In this document: positions 9,023-20,900 of the stretch, one piece after another
Layout of the letters: each line of letters starts with the position of its first letter
Numbering within the stretch: position 1 is the stretch's first letter
DNA from: JABDMH01 sp965223025
GTDB taxonomy: Bacteria; Bacteroidota; Bacteroidia; Chitinophagales; Saprospiraceae
Reading direction: 5' to 3'
NCBI GenBank assembly: GCA_965223025.1
Contig: CBDCVP010000023.1
Location: forward strand, 1,426,001-1,490,000
DNA length: 64,000 nt
Notes under the pieces: model-generated
Seen by the model: the letters and a program-made list of their open reading frames with translations, nothing else
The model's database searches: none
Told to the model about the DNA's origin: nothing
Made by a program: the position numbers and the translations under genes

Positions 9023-10942
9023 ATGGGAAATGTCATAGCTAAATTTATCCGTTGCCTCTTATGCCTGGTGGCTTCATCTGCTCCTTTGATGGCTCTTGAT
9101 GAAGTTGCCCAAGCACGCAGTCCCCATGACGATTCTGTACGCATCGATGCATTAATCGATGAGTCGTGGACACATATGCGCACAGACCCAGCGTACAGCC
9201 TGAAACTGTTGGGAGATCTTCATGAACTTTTTCACAAAACAGGTTTAGCATATAGGAGAGATGTGATGCTGTATTACTACGGTGTTGTGTACAAGAATCT
9301 AAACAATTTCACCAAAAGTCGCGACAATTTTGACGCCTACTATGCGTATCACGAGGAGCGCCGGGATACACCCAGGATGGCTTTGGTGCTGATGACTCGC
9401 TCCAACCTATATTCTCAAGAGAGCAGATGGACCGAGAGCATGGAGGATGCCGACGCAGCCATACGGTTCTATTCCTTTTTGAAAGACACAGCGGGAGTCA
9501 TCCGAGCTACTTCCAAGAAAGGCTATATTCTGCTTGAACTGGGACGGCTGGAGGACGCGATGACATATCATCGAGAGGCGTTGCAAATGGCGGTGCAGAT
9601 AGGCGACTCCGCTGAGATTTCAGTGGCTTACTCAAACATAGCACTGGGTTTCGAGCGTTCTCTGCAGCTGGATTCGGCCCTTGAGTTCTACAGACGATCG
9701 CTGAAAATCAATCAGAAGTCAAGAGCCGATTACGCTGCGATCTATGACTACAACAATATGAGTAATGTCTTCATCAAGAAAGAGGAGTATAGAAAGGCCC
9801 TGCCATTGGCCATCAAGGGGTTGAGACTGGGGGAGGAAATCGGAGTTCCCAATCTCATTGCATTTTCGAAATGGCTATTGGGGAGGACATACATCGCACT
9901 AGGAAATCGATCCAAGGGGAAGGCCTACCTGGAAGAGTTGATTGGTGATACATCATCTCTTGGATCACTGCAAGATCAGAATCGAGCGCATGAAATCCTC
10001 TATCATACGTATAAAGATGAGGCAAATATACCTAAAGCTTTTTATCATCTGGAAAGACATAAGGAGCTGTCAGATAGTATATTAAACTTAGATGTTGTGA
10101 AACAGGTCAGTACCTTGGAAGCCAAGTATCAGACCGAAAGGTCCATCCAACAACTCGCAGTTGAACAATCACAGCGGGCACTATCTGAAGAAAAACTATC
10201 TTCAGCGCGAAGGCAGATATGGTACCTTATTGTCGGCTTAGTATTATTGGTAGGTTTTCTCTACTACTTGTACCGACTAAACGAGAAAGTGCGGCATCAA
10301 AATCAAATGATTTCAGAGGCTCTTGAGGAAAAAGAGGTCCTATTGGGAGAAATTCACCACCGGGTAAAAAACAACCTACAGGTGATATCATCCCTCTTAA
10401 GTCTGCAATCTAGAGCCGAAGACGATCCGGGAGTGGTCTCGGCTTTGAAACTGGGGCAAAATAGAGTACACTCCATGGCTCTAATTCATCAGAACCTTTA
10501 TCAGGAGTCGGATCTTACTGGTGTCAAAATTGGACCTTATTTTGAGAAGTTGATTCAAAGCCTTTTTTATTCATACAATGTGAGTGGAGACCGGATAAGC
10601 CTCAAGACCGACATTGCAGATTTGAACCTTGATGTCGATACGGTGATACCGCTGGGACTGATTGTCAATGAATTGATCACCAATGCCCTCAAATATGCCT
10701 TCCCCAATGACCGTCGTGGCAGCATCATCGTCAAGCTTCATGAAGGAGTGGACCATCTCTATCTAAGTGTAGCTGATAATGGCATAGGTATGGGGCCAGA
10801 CCATAACAGCAAAATCTTATCCTCATTTGGCTATCGCCTAATACGAGCCTTTAAGCAGCAATTGAATGCAGAATTGGAAATCAAGAGTCTGCATGGTACG
10901 AGGGTTGAAATGAACATCAAACAGTATCGAAAAATGGGATAA
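9023..10942 (+). CDS. TPR sensor histidine kinase (HisKA_2 type)
   Basis: A 639-residue orphan sensor kinase. It has an N-terminal signal peptide (about 1-25), periplasmic tetratricopeptide repeats from about residue 55 to 370, and one membrane helix (about 396-415, IWYLIVGLVLLVGFLYYLY). A coiled linker follows, then a HisKA_2 dimerisation domain with the phospho-acceptor in EIHHRVKNNLQVISSLLSLQ (about residue 445). A C-terminal HATPase has the N-box NELITNALKYAF and G-box DNGIGMG. This architecture is common in Bacteroidota, where TPRs sense an unknown signal and the kinase domain phosphorylates a response regulator. No response regulator lies nearby, so the partner is encoded elsewhere. It is convergent with the FG-GAP gene, with a single base between the stop codons. 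Confidence 0.92.
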   Translation: MGNVIAKFIRCLLCLVASSAPLMALDEVAQARSPHDDSVRIDALIDESWTHMRTDPAYSLKLLGDLHELFHKTGLAYRRDVMLYYYGVVYKNLNNFTKSRDNFDAYYAYHEERRDTPRMALVLMTRSNLYSQESRWTESMEDADAAIRFYSFLKDTAGVIRATSKKGYILLELGRLEDAMTYHREALQMAVQIGDSAEISVAYSNIALGFERSLQLDSALEFYRRSLKINQKSRADYAAIYDYNNMSNVFIKKEEYRKALPLAIKGLRLGEEIGVPNLIAFSKWLLGRTYIALGNRSKGKAYLEELIGDTSSLGSLQDQNRAHEILYHTYKDEANIPKAFYHLERHKELSDSILNLDVVKQVSTLEAKYQTERSIQQLAVEQSQRALSEEKLSSARRQIWYLIVGLVLLVGFLYYLYRLNEKVRHQNQMISEALEEKEVLLGEIHHRVKNNLQVISSLLSLQSRAEDDPGVVSALKLGQNRVHSMALIHQNLYQESDLTGVKIGPYFEKLIQSLFYSYNVSGDRISLKTDIADLNLDVDTVIPLGLIVNELITNALKYAFPNDRRGSIIVKLHEGVDHLYLSVADNGIGMGPDHNSKILSSFGYRLIRAFKQQLNAELEIKSLHGTRVEMNIKQYRKMG

Positions 10943-10943
10943 G

Positions 10944-12983
10944 TCATCGACTCCTTGGATTCTTCAGATGATAGAGGAATCCATCTTCCGCTCCAAGAAC
11001 CAAGTCAGGCACCTCGTCTCTATTCCAATCAACCACGGTAGGACTCGTGGTGTGTCCTGCTAACTTGTGGGCTGTTAAGTTGCCTCGAAAGGCAAAGTAG
11101 CTGATCCCACCCTCGGTTTTTGTGTGCTCGAAAAGAGCAGCATTCAGACTGTTCACGATGATGTCTAGGTCACCATCTTGATCCCAATCGGTAAAACACC
11201 ATTTCCTTCGACCACTTCTACCGTATTTCCCCGCATTGAGTTGCAAAGGGCCTGTGGATTGGGACAATACCTCATTCTTGCTACTAAAGGATGAACCATC
11301 CACTCCATAGAAAATATGCTTACCAGGCTTCAGTGTAAGGTGCCCTTGTCCGTCCACGTACCTTTGATAGTAGGTCAGGTAGCCCTCATGATCTAGCATG
11401 ACTAAATCCATGAGATCATCTGCATTCCAATCGATGGCTACAGGAGTAGTTCGCCATTGAGTGGCCAATTCAGTGGGAGCAGGATCCCACCAATTCCAGG
11501 TGGGCTTTGGAATAGGTTGATCGGACCAGGTCACATGTACAGGACGAGCAGCAAGCAGATTAGGTTGTCCGCTACTACCAGCATTCTTATACCATTCAAC
11601 CTTACCCCAGATGGAGTTGGTGATGATGTCATTCAAACCGTCGCCGTCCCAGTCAGCTACCGATAGCGTGGTATAGCCCCACTTGCTTTCTGCTGGTCCT
11701 TGGATCGATCCAGAATTTCCGGCCATGACCCTGATTACCTTTCCCCCGGCTTTCAATCTCTGTGGAGGAGCCCATGAAGGTGGATCAGATCCATCGAGAT
11801 TCTCGATAAAACCCAGGTAACCTGCCGTGTTGCCGCAGATAAGATCCTCGTCACCGTCATCGTCCCAATCGATAGAATACGGAGTAACGAGCGCACCAAA
11901 TTTGACATCTTGTGCTCTTTGCTTGAAATAGACCGGCTGCTTAAACAGTGGCATGGATCCCTTCATCCTGCCCGTATTTTCGATCAATGCCACCCGACCA
12001 TCTTCATCTCCACAAATGAGATCCATATCTCCATCTTGATCCCAGTCGATGGCACTGGGTGTGATCATCTCAAGGTCCATGCGAATGACTCCAAGCTCGT
12101 TTTGCAGGTACTCTCCCTCCGAATAACGGGGTGCCTGCCTGGATCCTGAGTTTTCAAAATAGGTGAATCGATCGAGAAACTCCCCACAGATAAGGTCCAG
12201 ATCGCCATCGTTGTCAAAGTCCTCCATGCACGGTGAGGGTGCCCCATAGACATCTATGGGAGTGCTGCCGGCCAGGATCTTCTTTCCGGGCATGAAGTGA
12301 CCATTCTGATGCTCGAGCAGATACACATATCCATGCAAGGGACCATTGGTCCAAATGCCCTGATCATTAAACGCATTGTCCCACCCATATTCAGTCCAAT
12401 CATCTATCCCAGCCATCAGATCCAAGTCGCCATCATTATCGTAGTCAACATATTTCCACTGGCTAAACCTGATCTTCTCATGGTTTGCTTCCAACAATTT
12501 TCTAGGGTAGATCTCCTGGGGCTTATCAAATATCTCTTGGGTGAATGCTTGATATGCTGTGCCAGGACCTAGTAAGTAGGGAACACCACCGACATGGGAT
12601 ATTTGCAGGTTTTTGTGGCCAGCACCGATTCTCTTGGGCGCCTCTAAAACCGGAATGCCGTTCACCTCGAGGTTAGTATTCTCGAAGAAGTAAGTACCAT
12701 TGAAGGGTACGTCCGGACAAGAGACCACGAGATCGATGTCACCATCATGATCGAAATCCAGGGGAAGGGGCCACGCCCAAAGGCCTACACCGAGATCCAC
12801 GAAAATCTCAGTATTGTTGTACGAAATCCGACGAAAATCTTGATGCTGTGCCCCGATGTTACTGATAGGTAGAAAGGCCAGAAGTACCAGAAGTTGAAAA
12901 GATGCTTTTAAACGTAGTTGCGAAAGTTCCGATATACTTATGACTGAACTCCTTGTAGACCATCCTGGCTTTCTGTATTGCAT
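10944..12983 (-). CDS. Secreted FG-GAP/VCBS repeat protein
   Basis: An exported protein of about 680 residues with at least nine Ca-binding loops of the form DxDxDGDxDL (for example DFDHDGDIDLVV, DYDNDGDLDLMAG, DFDNDGDLDLICG, DWDQDGDMDLICG, DWDGDGLNDII). They are spaced about 60-80 residues apart, as in integrin-type FG-GAP beta-propellers. A hydrophobic signal core (LLVLLAFLPISNIGAQ) precedes the mature part. The longest frame starts at 13058; the ATG at 12983 is preferred because it shortens the atypical N-terminal extension, but the start is uncertain. There is no T9SS tail. It is a likely cell-surface or periplasmic binding or enzyme scaffold of unknown ligand. Confidence 0.85.
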   Translation of the reverse strand: MQYRKPGWSTRSSVISISELSQLRLKASFQLLVLLAFLPISNIGAQHQDFRRISYNNTEIFVDLGVGLWAWPLPLDFDHDGDIDLVVSCPDVPFNGTYFFENTNLEVNGIPVLEAPKRIGAGHKNLQISHVGGVPYLLGPGTAYQAFTQEIFDKPQEIYPRKLLEANHEKIRFSQWKYVDYDNDGDLDLMAGIDDWTEYGWDNAFNDQGIWTNGPLHGYVYLLEHQNGHFMPGKKILAGSTPIDVYGAPSPCMEDFDNDGDLDLICGEFLDRFTYFENSGSRQAPRYSEGEYLQNELGVIRMDLEMITPSAIDWDQDGDMDLICGDEDGRVALIENTGRMKGSMPLFKQPVYFKQRAQDVKFGALVTPYSIDWDDDGDEDLICGNTAGYLGFIENLDGSDPPSWAPPQRLKAGGKVIRVMAGNSGSIQGPAESKWGYTTLSVADWDGDGLNDIITNSIWGKVEWYKNAGSSGQPNLLAARPVHVTWSDQPIPKPTWNWWDPAPTELATQWRTTPVAIDWNADDLMDLVMLDHEGYLTYYQRYVDGQGHLTLKPGKHIFYGVDGSSFSSKNEVLSQSTGPLQLNAGKYGRSGRRKWCFTDWDQDGDLDIIVNSLNAALFEHTKTEGGISYFAFRGNLTAHKLAGHTTSPTVVDWNRDEVPDLVLGAEDGFLYHLKNPRSR

Positions 12984-13058
12984 CGTGAAATGTACAGAAA
13001 AAGCAGATCTTAACATCAGGTATCTGTTATGAATTACGTGGTTCACTACATCTTCCAC

Positions 13059-13339
13059 AATCTTGTGAAAGCACTTCTGCAGCTCATGATGGAAATAATC
13101 AAGGAGGTGATCTTATGTCAGCTAGGTGATAAGCCTGATGATAAGGTGGGAAAACCCATCTTCCAAATCAAAGTACTTTGCAAGAGAAGACGCTTTTAGG
13201 TCAAAAGCCATTCCGGAAAGTGCCCCTTACAAGATGAGGCTTATTTCATCGTATTTTCACTTTTTCAAACTTTGATGATCCCGCAATGATCAGCCCAATG
13301 GAGAAATGCAATGTGTAGGCACAAGTGCTTTTGAGCTGC
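13059..13339. other. Intergenic region, no gene recognised
   Basis: This is non-coding sequence between two genes of the same (minus) strand, or 356 bp if the FG-GAP gene starts at 12983. It includes a GGAGGTGA word near 13102 on the plus strand, but the frames behind it are very short. No structured RNA was recognised. Confidence 0.4.
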
Positions 13340-14164
13340 CTAGAACAACCCTAAACGCCATGGTTTGAGGGGGAAGGGTATATAGGCAAATTCCTTTTTC
13401 GAGAGCATGGTTGGTACACGGCACAACAGGCCCAGGACGAAAATATCAAGAGCGAGATTAAAGGTTGGAGAACTCTTTATCTCCAGCCAAGCATCATGCA
13501 TGTCAGATGACCAATGGATATCGTGCAAGATGATGATGGCATCTGCAGAGAGAAAGGGTGTGATTTGATGTACATAATTGAGTGTAGAGGCGTAGGTGTG
13601 GTCTCCATCGATCAATACCAAGTCAATGGGCGCCAGCTTCTCTAAGACTTCCGGAAGCTGTGCCGCAAAAGTACCGTGGCACACTGCCGGGGCACTCGTG
13701 CCAAAGAGAGTCTTCAATGTACGCATAGCCATGGAGGCCAGGATCTCATCCCCCTCGATGGAGATCATTTCAGATGATGGCGATCCGGAAAACAGATACG
13801 CAGTTGAAATGCCCAGACAGGTGCCAAGCTCCAGAATTTTACTAGGCTTAAAGTGGTGTGTAAGATGATGATATAGTCTGCCCTGCCAAGCAGGAGCCAA
13901 TGCCGATCTAGCCAATTGTGAGATCTTCACCTCAGCAGATGCAAGCACTTGTGATCCTGCACCGAGTTCTGATTTCTTAATCCTTTTCTCGCAGTTTTGG
14001 TATATAGCCCGTTGGTTTTCAATGGCGTCAAAGATGGGTTTGTGCCCACGATTTCGAAAAACACCTTCTACCAATTCTCCAAGGAATGGTGAATGCACAT
14101 CGTATCGAGTCTGAGCTCGCAAGTAGTACGATGCCAAAGAGACGAGTTTATGCCAGTTATACAT
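13340..14164 (-). CDS. Class I SAM-dependent methyltransferase
   Basis: A 274-residue methyltransferase with a Rossmann fold. SAM-binding motif I is ILELGTCLGISTAYL (about residues 113-127), followed by the acidic residue at the end of strand 2 (ISIEGD). Motif IV is VLIDGDHTY and is followed by the IIILHDIHW strand. These features match the O-methyltransferase family 3/class I group that act on small molecules or lipids. The N-terminal 100 residues are an alpha-helical extension (HSPFLGELVEGVF...) typical of a Bacteroidota subfamily. The substrate is unknown. The gene is monocistronic by position and divergent from the interrupted outer-membrane gene at 14344. Confidence 0.82.
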   Translation of the reverse strand: MYNWHKLVSLASYYLRAQTRYDVHSPFLGELVEGVFRNRGHKPIFDAIENQRAIYQNCEKRIKKSELGAGSQVLASAEVKISQLARSALAPAWQGRLYHHLTHHFKPSKILELGTCLGISTAYLFSGSPSSEMISIEGDEILASMAMRTLKTLFGTSAPAVCHGTFAAQLPEVLEKLAPIDLVLIDGDHTYASTLNYVHQITPFLSADAIIILHDIHWSSDMHDAWLEIKSSPTFNLALDIFVLGLLCRVPTMLSKKEFAYIPFPLKPWRLGLF

Positions 14165-14343
14165 CTATCGCAAGGTAAAGACATCGCCGGAGATTCTATT
14201 GCCTTTGTCGGCATGTGGGTCTGATTACTTGTTATGCTCTTCTACGGCAGGTAAACCATGGGGTCGTTAAACCTTTCCCAAAAGTAAGCTCATATGAAAT
14301 AAAATATCGATCCGTAGAGTTTACCCATCAAAAAAAAGGTGCC

Positions 14344-14940
14344 ATGCTTCGATTTGTGTTGATATTTCTTCTTTCTAGTTCAACAGTCAATGGCACCATG
14401 GCTCAACATTACATCACTGCCATGGGTATCAGGATGGGGACGGAGATGGGCATTACTTTGCAGCAGAGAATCTTACCTCGCACCACCATTGAGGGGATAT
14501 TCTCCACCAGTGCGGCTACTGCCCTGTCAATGGGCACCGTGCTTGTGCAGCTCCATAATCCACTGATCTCTAAGCGATTTAACATCTATGTCGGTGGTGG
14601 TTTTCACAATCGGTGGCTACGGGGAGAAGAACAGGCCCGACTAACCAGGAGAGGAGTAACTGGTGTGGCCGGTGCGGAGCTCACTCTAGGACGTATCAAT
14701 ATCAGCTGGGATTTCAAACCAGTGTAACATCTCAACGTATCTCAAGATCAGTACGAGACAGAGACAGCTATTAGCCTGCGCTATGTGTTCATCAAGAAGT
14801 TAAAGGGACCTAAGAAAAGTGCTGGAATCTTTTCGAAAAAACGCTCCAAAGGGAAACGCCAGCGATTAAAAGCGAGGAAGAAGAAGCAACGCAAGAAGAT
14901 GCAAAAAAGGAAATCCAAGAAATCCAAAAGAAGCATGTAG
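14344..14940 (+). pseudogene. Outer-membrane-type protein gene interrupted by an in-frame TAA
   Basis: The frame starting at the ATG 14344 encodes a signal peptide (MLRFVLIFLLSSSTVNGTMAQ) and a beta-strand-rich protein that stops at TAA 14725-14727, after 127 residues ending ISWDFKPV. The same frame then reads on without another stop for 70 codons to TAG 14938-14940. It gives a further strand (TETAISLRYVFIKK) and a very basic tail with 27 Lys/Arg in the last 48 residues. The strand before and the strand after the stop look like successive strands of one barrel, so a single nonsense change (for example from TAT or TAC) best explains the arrangement. It could be a pseudogene, a sequencing error, or a truncated but still expressed protein. 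The family is a small Bacteroidota outer-membrane protein of unknown function. Confidence 0.75.
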
Positions 14941-14988
14941 CGATAACGCCCTTAGTATTTTCGGGAAGAGCAGCCAATACTACCAGGA

Positions 14989-17900
14989 CTATTCGATGAC
15001 CACATTCAGGCTGGTCCACGCATCTGCAGTCTGGATTAATATGGAATATACGCCTGGCATCACGGTCCCAAGATCGATGTTAGCAGAATAGGTGTCAGTA
15101 CTTGCCGTTTGGTCTGCAAATACCAAGATGCCTTGTTCACTGTAGATCCGGGTCTGTATAATCGAAGCTTTCTCTAGCTGGACTAAAAGATTGAAATTCC
15201 CCGAATTTGGATTGGGATAAATGCTCGCACTCTTAATCGATGAAGAATTTATCACCGCATTGGTGTCCAATAGAGAGGCATCGGCCACGATCTCGATGAC
15301 TTTCTCTACCACCGACATACAGCTCCCATTGGTCGCCCGCAGGATCAATGTATGCGTGCCAACATCCGCAAACTGGAAAGTAGCCTGGTTGAATTCTAGG
15401 TCCAACATTTCACCCCCTACAATATCCCATTCCACGATCTCAGGTATAGGCCAGGACACCTCGATGGCAGTGATCGGAGTGCCGACTACACCCATCGAAG
15501 CCATTAAGAAATTGGCATGAAAAACAGATTCACTATAGGATACTTGGAGCGAGTCGTACGATTCACAGCCTTGAGTATCAACGGCGGTGACCATATATGT
15601 CGCTGGGCCCGTTACAGTGAGTTCAGGACCGACATCGACCGGATTCCCATCCTTCGACCATATATAGTAGAGTGTGGTGTCTGGGATGGCTAGGTGATAA
15701 CTCTCGCCTTGGCAGAGTGTGAGAGAATCTATACTTGGCAGCTCAAAACCTAATGGATCGGGTTGAGATAAAAAGAAATCAAAGTCTCTAAGGCAGCCCG
15801 AAGAGCGACTTACTACCCTCAGACCATAATGGCCGGCACTCAATGATCCGATCTGATCAAGCGTGTCGCCAGTGGTCCACAGGTAACTGTATGCGTCGAC
15901 AGAGTCAACCACAGCAATTCTGATAAATCCGTCGGCACCGCCATGGCACGATGGAGCCAAGACTAGAGAGTCTAGCGTCAGATCATGGAGCTGGCCGCCA
16001 ATTACGATGTTTAGCGTATCAGTACACCCTGTCCCGAGCTCTCGAACCAGGATCTCATAATCCCCAGGTAAAAGACCCTGTACGGACTGCCTTTGTGACC
16101 AACTCATACCCTGGTCCACACTGATTTCTACGTCCATATTTGGTTCAGAGAATGAAAATGCTCCATCCGGAGATACACATGTCGAAGCATCCGTAACTAG
16201 GATATCATCAAAAAATGGTCTCTCCAGCAACTTCACTTCCAACTCCTGACCTAGGTCTTTGATACAACCTAAACTATCTCGAATGAGCACCTGATAGATG
16301 CCGGGACTCACCTCAAATTGCTGATCACGTTCATACCAATTCTGACCGCTATTTATACTGTATGAAATGTCATCACTACTTGGAAATAGAGAGATTGAGC
16401 CTAGACCTGACCCACATGTGCTGGCGTCAGTGACCGAGACCAGTATGGAATCGTCCATAGGCTGGCCCAGATGCAGTTCGTCAATAATTAGGTAGACGCA
16501 ATGATTTGATAATCGACGGCCGTAGACCTGATAAGTCCCTTCCACTAGATTTATGATTTGAGATGGATACCATGGTCCCCCAGCCGCTAAGGCGATCTCT
16601 AGATCACCGTCGGGTTTTTTGAGGGCGATGGCACCATCTGCAACATTGCAGTCGGTGGGATCTAAATACTTTAGATCATCGATTGTCGCCAGTTGATCAC
16701 CCAGATTTATCTCACCGACAAAAAACTCGCACCCACCAATGGTATCTCTCACGTACATGCTGTAAGTTCCTGGAGGTAAATTCATGAAAAGTGGAGATTC
16801 CTGGTAAGTAACACCTCCATCCACACTCCACTGTAGGGATGATCCAGTGGTGACTCCTAATATCTCTATGTTCCCATCAGCCTCACAATCTGTGGGATCA
16901 CTGCCTGCAATAGCCAGCGAATCTGTAGCGATCGATAATCCTTCTAGGCAGGTAATACCCTCGCAATGGCATTGTCCATCTTCCTGGTCGAAAGCTGTAT
17001 TGTCATCGCCATCATCACAGGGCATTCCCTTAGGCGCACACCCTACATGAACGAGCGCAGTATCTAAAGCTGTACATCCGTTATCATCTGTAATCGTCAC
17101 TTCGTATTGTGATCCTTTAAGTCCAGTAAGATTTTGAGCAACCATGCCATTAGACCAAAGGAAATGGTAAGGAGCTGATCCTCCATCTACAGATAAAAGT
17201 ATCTCGCCATCATTAGCTCCTGGCATAGATTCGTCTAAAGTTTCAATGGATATTTGCAAGGGTGGTGGCTCCCCAATGATGATGTTTGTGATGGATTCGT
17301 CACATTGATTCGCATCACTCACTGTGACTTTGTAAGTCCCCGCCGAAAGATGATCAATCGATGCTCCAACCATGCCCGTTGACCATTCATATGAGTAGGG
17401 GGCGAGACCTCCAGATGCTTCAATAGCAACAGCACCATCTTGTGCACCGTGGCAAGTCACTTGCGTAATGCTCATATCTATAGTGATTGCGGGGCATGGA
17501 GTGCCACTGCATATACAATGGCCATCTTGCTGATCATTGAACGTCTGGGAATCGGCATCGTCACATTCGGTACCTTCAGGAAGGCAACCAGTAATCACCG
17601 TAGCACTGGTACTCGCCTCACAGCCATGGGCATCCGTCACTGTCACTACGAACTCCTGACCATTGCCAGCTAGACCCGTAAGATCTTTGCTGCTTGATCC
17701 ATGAGACCAAAGAAACATGTAAGGGGGCACCCCCCCAACGACCATCACGGTGATGGCACCATCTAAAGCACCTGAAATTGATTCATCCTGGCTGTTTGTG
17801 GCGATAGTGATAGCTGCGGGTTCACCAATGGTGATGACATCCAAAACTGTCATGCAGTTGTGATCGTCGGTGACCGTCACACCGTAAGTGCCCGGTGCTA

Positions 17901-20900
17901 GATCAGCGATGGCAGCAGTACTACTACCGTTTGACCACGCTACGGCATAAGGTGCCGTACCTCCTGATGGATTGACGGCTGCCGTGCCATCACCAGCACC
18001 ATAGCAGGTGACATCGGTGGTAGTCAGATTCAATGTGATGGTGGGACAGGGTGTACCGGCACAGTGGCAGCTGCCGTTCTCGACATCATCAAAGGTGGTA
18101 GGATCACCATCGTCACAGGGAGTACCAGCCACTGGACAATTGGTCTGAATGACCGTGGTGTCGTGGGCTGTACATCCGTGCGCATCCGTGACGACGACGG
18201 AGTACAGAGAACCTTGCCCCATAAGGCCGGTGAGGTCTTCACTAGTAGCTGCATTGGACCACAGAAAGCTGTATGGAGCTGTACCTCCACTGACGGTAAG
18301 GTCTGCAGCTCCATCATTAAGACCGGGTGCTGACTCAGGAGTTGACTGGATGGAGGATGTGAACTCTGCGGGTTCACCAATGGTGATGACATCCAAAACT
18401 GTCATGCAGTTGTGATCGTCGGTGACCGTCACACCGTAGGTGCCCGGTGCTAGATCAGCGATGGCAGCAGTACTACTACCGTTTGACCACGTTACGGCAT
18501 AAGGTGCCGTACCTCCGGATGGATTGACGGCTGCCGTGCCATCACCAGCACCATAGCAGGTGACATCGGTGGTAGTCAGATTAACAGAGATGGTGGGACA
18601 GGGTGTACCGGCACAGTGGCAGTTGCCGTCCTCGACATCATCAAAGGTTGCAGGATCACCATCGTCACAGGGAGTACCAGCCGCTGGACAATTGGTCTGA
18701 ATGACCGTGGTGTCGTAGGCCGTACATCCGTGCGCATCCGTGATGACGACGGAGTACAGAGAACCTTGCCCCATAAGGCCGGTGAGGTCTTCACTAGTAG
18801 CTGCATTGGACCACAGAAAGCTGTATGGAGCTGTACCTCCACTGACGGTAAGGTCTGCAGCTCCATCATTAAGACCGGGTGCTGACTCAGGAGTGGACTG
18901 GATGGAGGATGTGAGCTCTGCGGGTTCACCAATGGTGATGACATCCAAAACTGTCATGCAGTTGTGATCGTCGGTGACCGTCACACCGTAAGTGCCCGGT
19001 GCTAGATCAGCGATGGCAGCAGCACTACTACCGTTTGACCACGCTACGGCATAGGGTGCCGTACCTCCGGATGGATTGACGGCTGCCGTGCCATCACCAG
19101 CACCATAGCAGGTGACATCGGTAGTAGTCAGATTAACAGAGATGGTGGGACAGGGTGTACCGGCACAGTGGCAGTTGCCGTCCTCGACATCATCAAAGGT
19201 GGTAGGATCACCATCGTCACAGGGAGTACCAGCCACTGGACAATTGGTCTGAATGACCGTGGTGTCATAGGCCGTACATCCGCGCGCATCCGTCACGACG
19301 ACGGAGTACAGAGAACCTTGCCCCATAAGGCCGGTGAGGTCTTCACTAGTGGCTGCATTGGACCACAGAAAGCTGTAGGGAGCTGTACCTCCACTGACGG
19401 TAAGGTCTGCAGCTCCATCATTAAGACCGGGTGCTGACTCAGGAGTTGACTGGATGGAGGATGTGAGCTCTGCGGGTTCACCAATGGTGATGACATCCAA
19501 AACTGTCATGCAGTTGTGATCGTCGGTGACCGTCACACCGTAGGTGCCCGGTGCTAGATCAGCGATGGCAGCAGTACTACTACCGTTTGACCACGTTACG
19601 GCATAAGGTGCCGTACCTCCGGATGGATTGACGGCTGCGGTGCCATCACCAGCACCATAGCAGGTGACATCGGTGGTAGTCAGATTAACAGAGATGGTGG
19701 GACAGGGTGTACCGGCACAGTGGCAGCTGCCGTCCTCGACATCATCAAAGGTGGTAGGATCACCATCGTCACAGGGAGTACCAACCACTGGACAATTGGT
19801 CTGAATGACCGTGGTGTCGTGGGCTGTACATCCGTGCGCATCCGTGACGACGACGGAGTACAGAGAACCTTGCCCCATAAGGCCGGTGAGGTCTTCACTA
19901 GTAGCTGCATTGGACCACAGAAAGCTGTATGGAGCCGTACCTCCACTGACGGTAAGGTCTGCAGCTCCATCACTAAGACCTGGTGCTGACTCAGGAGTGG
20001 ACTGGATGGAGGATGTGAGCTCTGTGGGTTCACCAATGGTGATGACATCCAAAACTGTCATGCAGTTGTGATCGTCGGTGACCGTCACACCGTAGGTGCC
20101 CGGTGCTAAATCAGCGACGGCCGCAGCACTACTACCGTTTGACCACGCCACGGTATAGGGTGCCGTACCTCCGGATGGATTGACGGCTGCCGTGCCATCA
20201 CCAGCACCATAGCAGGTAACATCGGTGGTAGTCAGATTAACAGAGATGGTGGGACAGGGTGTACCGGCACAGTGGCAGCTGCCGTCCTCGACATCATCAA
20301 AGGTGGCAGGATCACCATCGTCACAGGGAGTACCGGCCACTGGACAATTGGTCTGAATGACCGTGGTGTCGTAGGCCGTACATCCGTGCGCATCCGTGAC
20401 GACGACGGAGTACAGAGAACCTTGCCCCATAAGGCCGGTGAGGTCTTCACTAGTGGCTGCATTGGACCACAGAAAGCTGTATGGAGCCGTACCTCCACTG
20501 ACGGTAAGGTCTGCAGCTCCATCATTAAGACCGTGTGCTGACTCAGGAGTTGACTGGATGGAGGATGTGAGCTCTGCGGGTTCACCAATGGTGATGACAT
20601 CCAAATCTGTCATGCAGTTGTGATCGTCGGTGACCGTCACACCGTAGGTGCCCGGTGCTAGATCAGCGATAGCCGCAGCACTACTGCCGTTTGACCACGC
20701 TACGGTATAGGGTGCCGTACCTCCGGATGGGTCAACAGCTGCCGTGCCATCACCAGCACCATAGCAGGTGACATCGGTGGTAGTCAGATTAACAGAGATG
20801 GTGGGACAGGGTGTACCGGCACAGTGGCAGTTGCCGTCCTCGACATCATCAAAGGTGGTAGGATCACCATCGTCACAGGGAGTACCAGCCACTGGACAGC

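Noticed and set aside
13086..13199. Plus-strand 37-codon frame in the intergenic region, with an internal GGAGGTGA word
   Set aside because: No homology recognised, and Shine-Dalgarno motifs are not generally used in this genome; likely chance.
18030..20623. Recurring antisense frames of 66-122 codons across the 552-bp units
   Set aside because: They repeat only because the sense array repeats; they have no start context and no recognisable domain.
17041..20898. Tandem repeats as a possible CRISPR array
   Set aside because: Units are 552 bp, coding and contiguous with no spacers; no cas genes are present.
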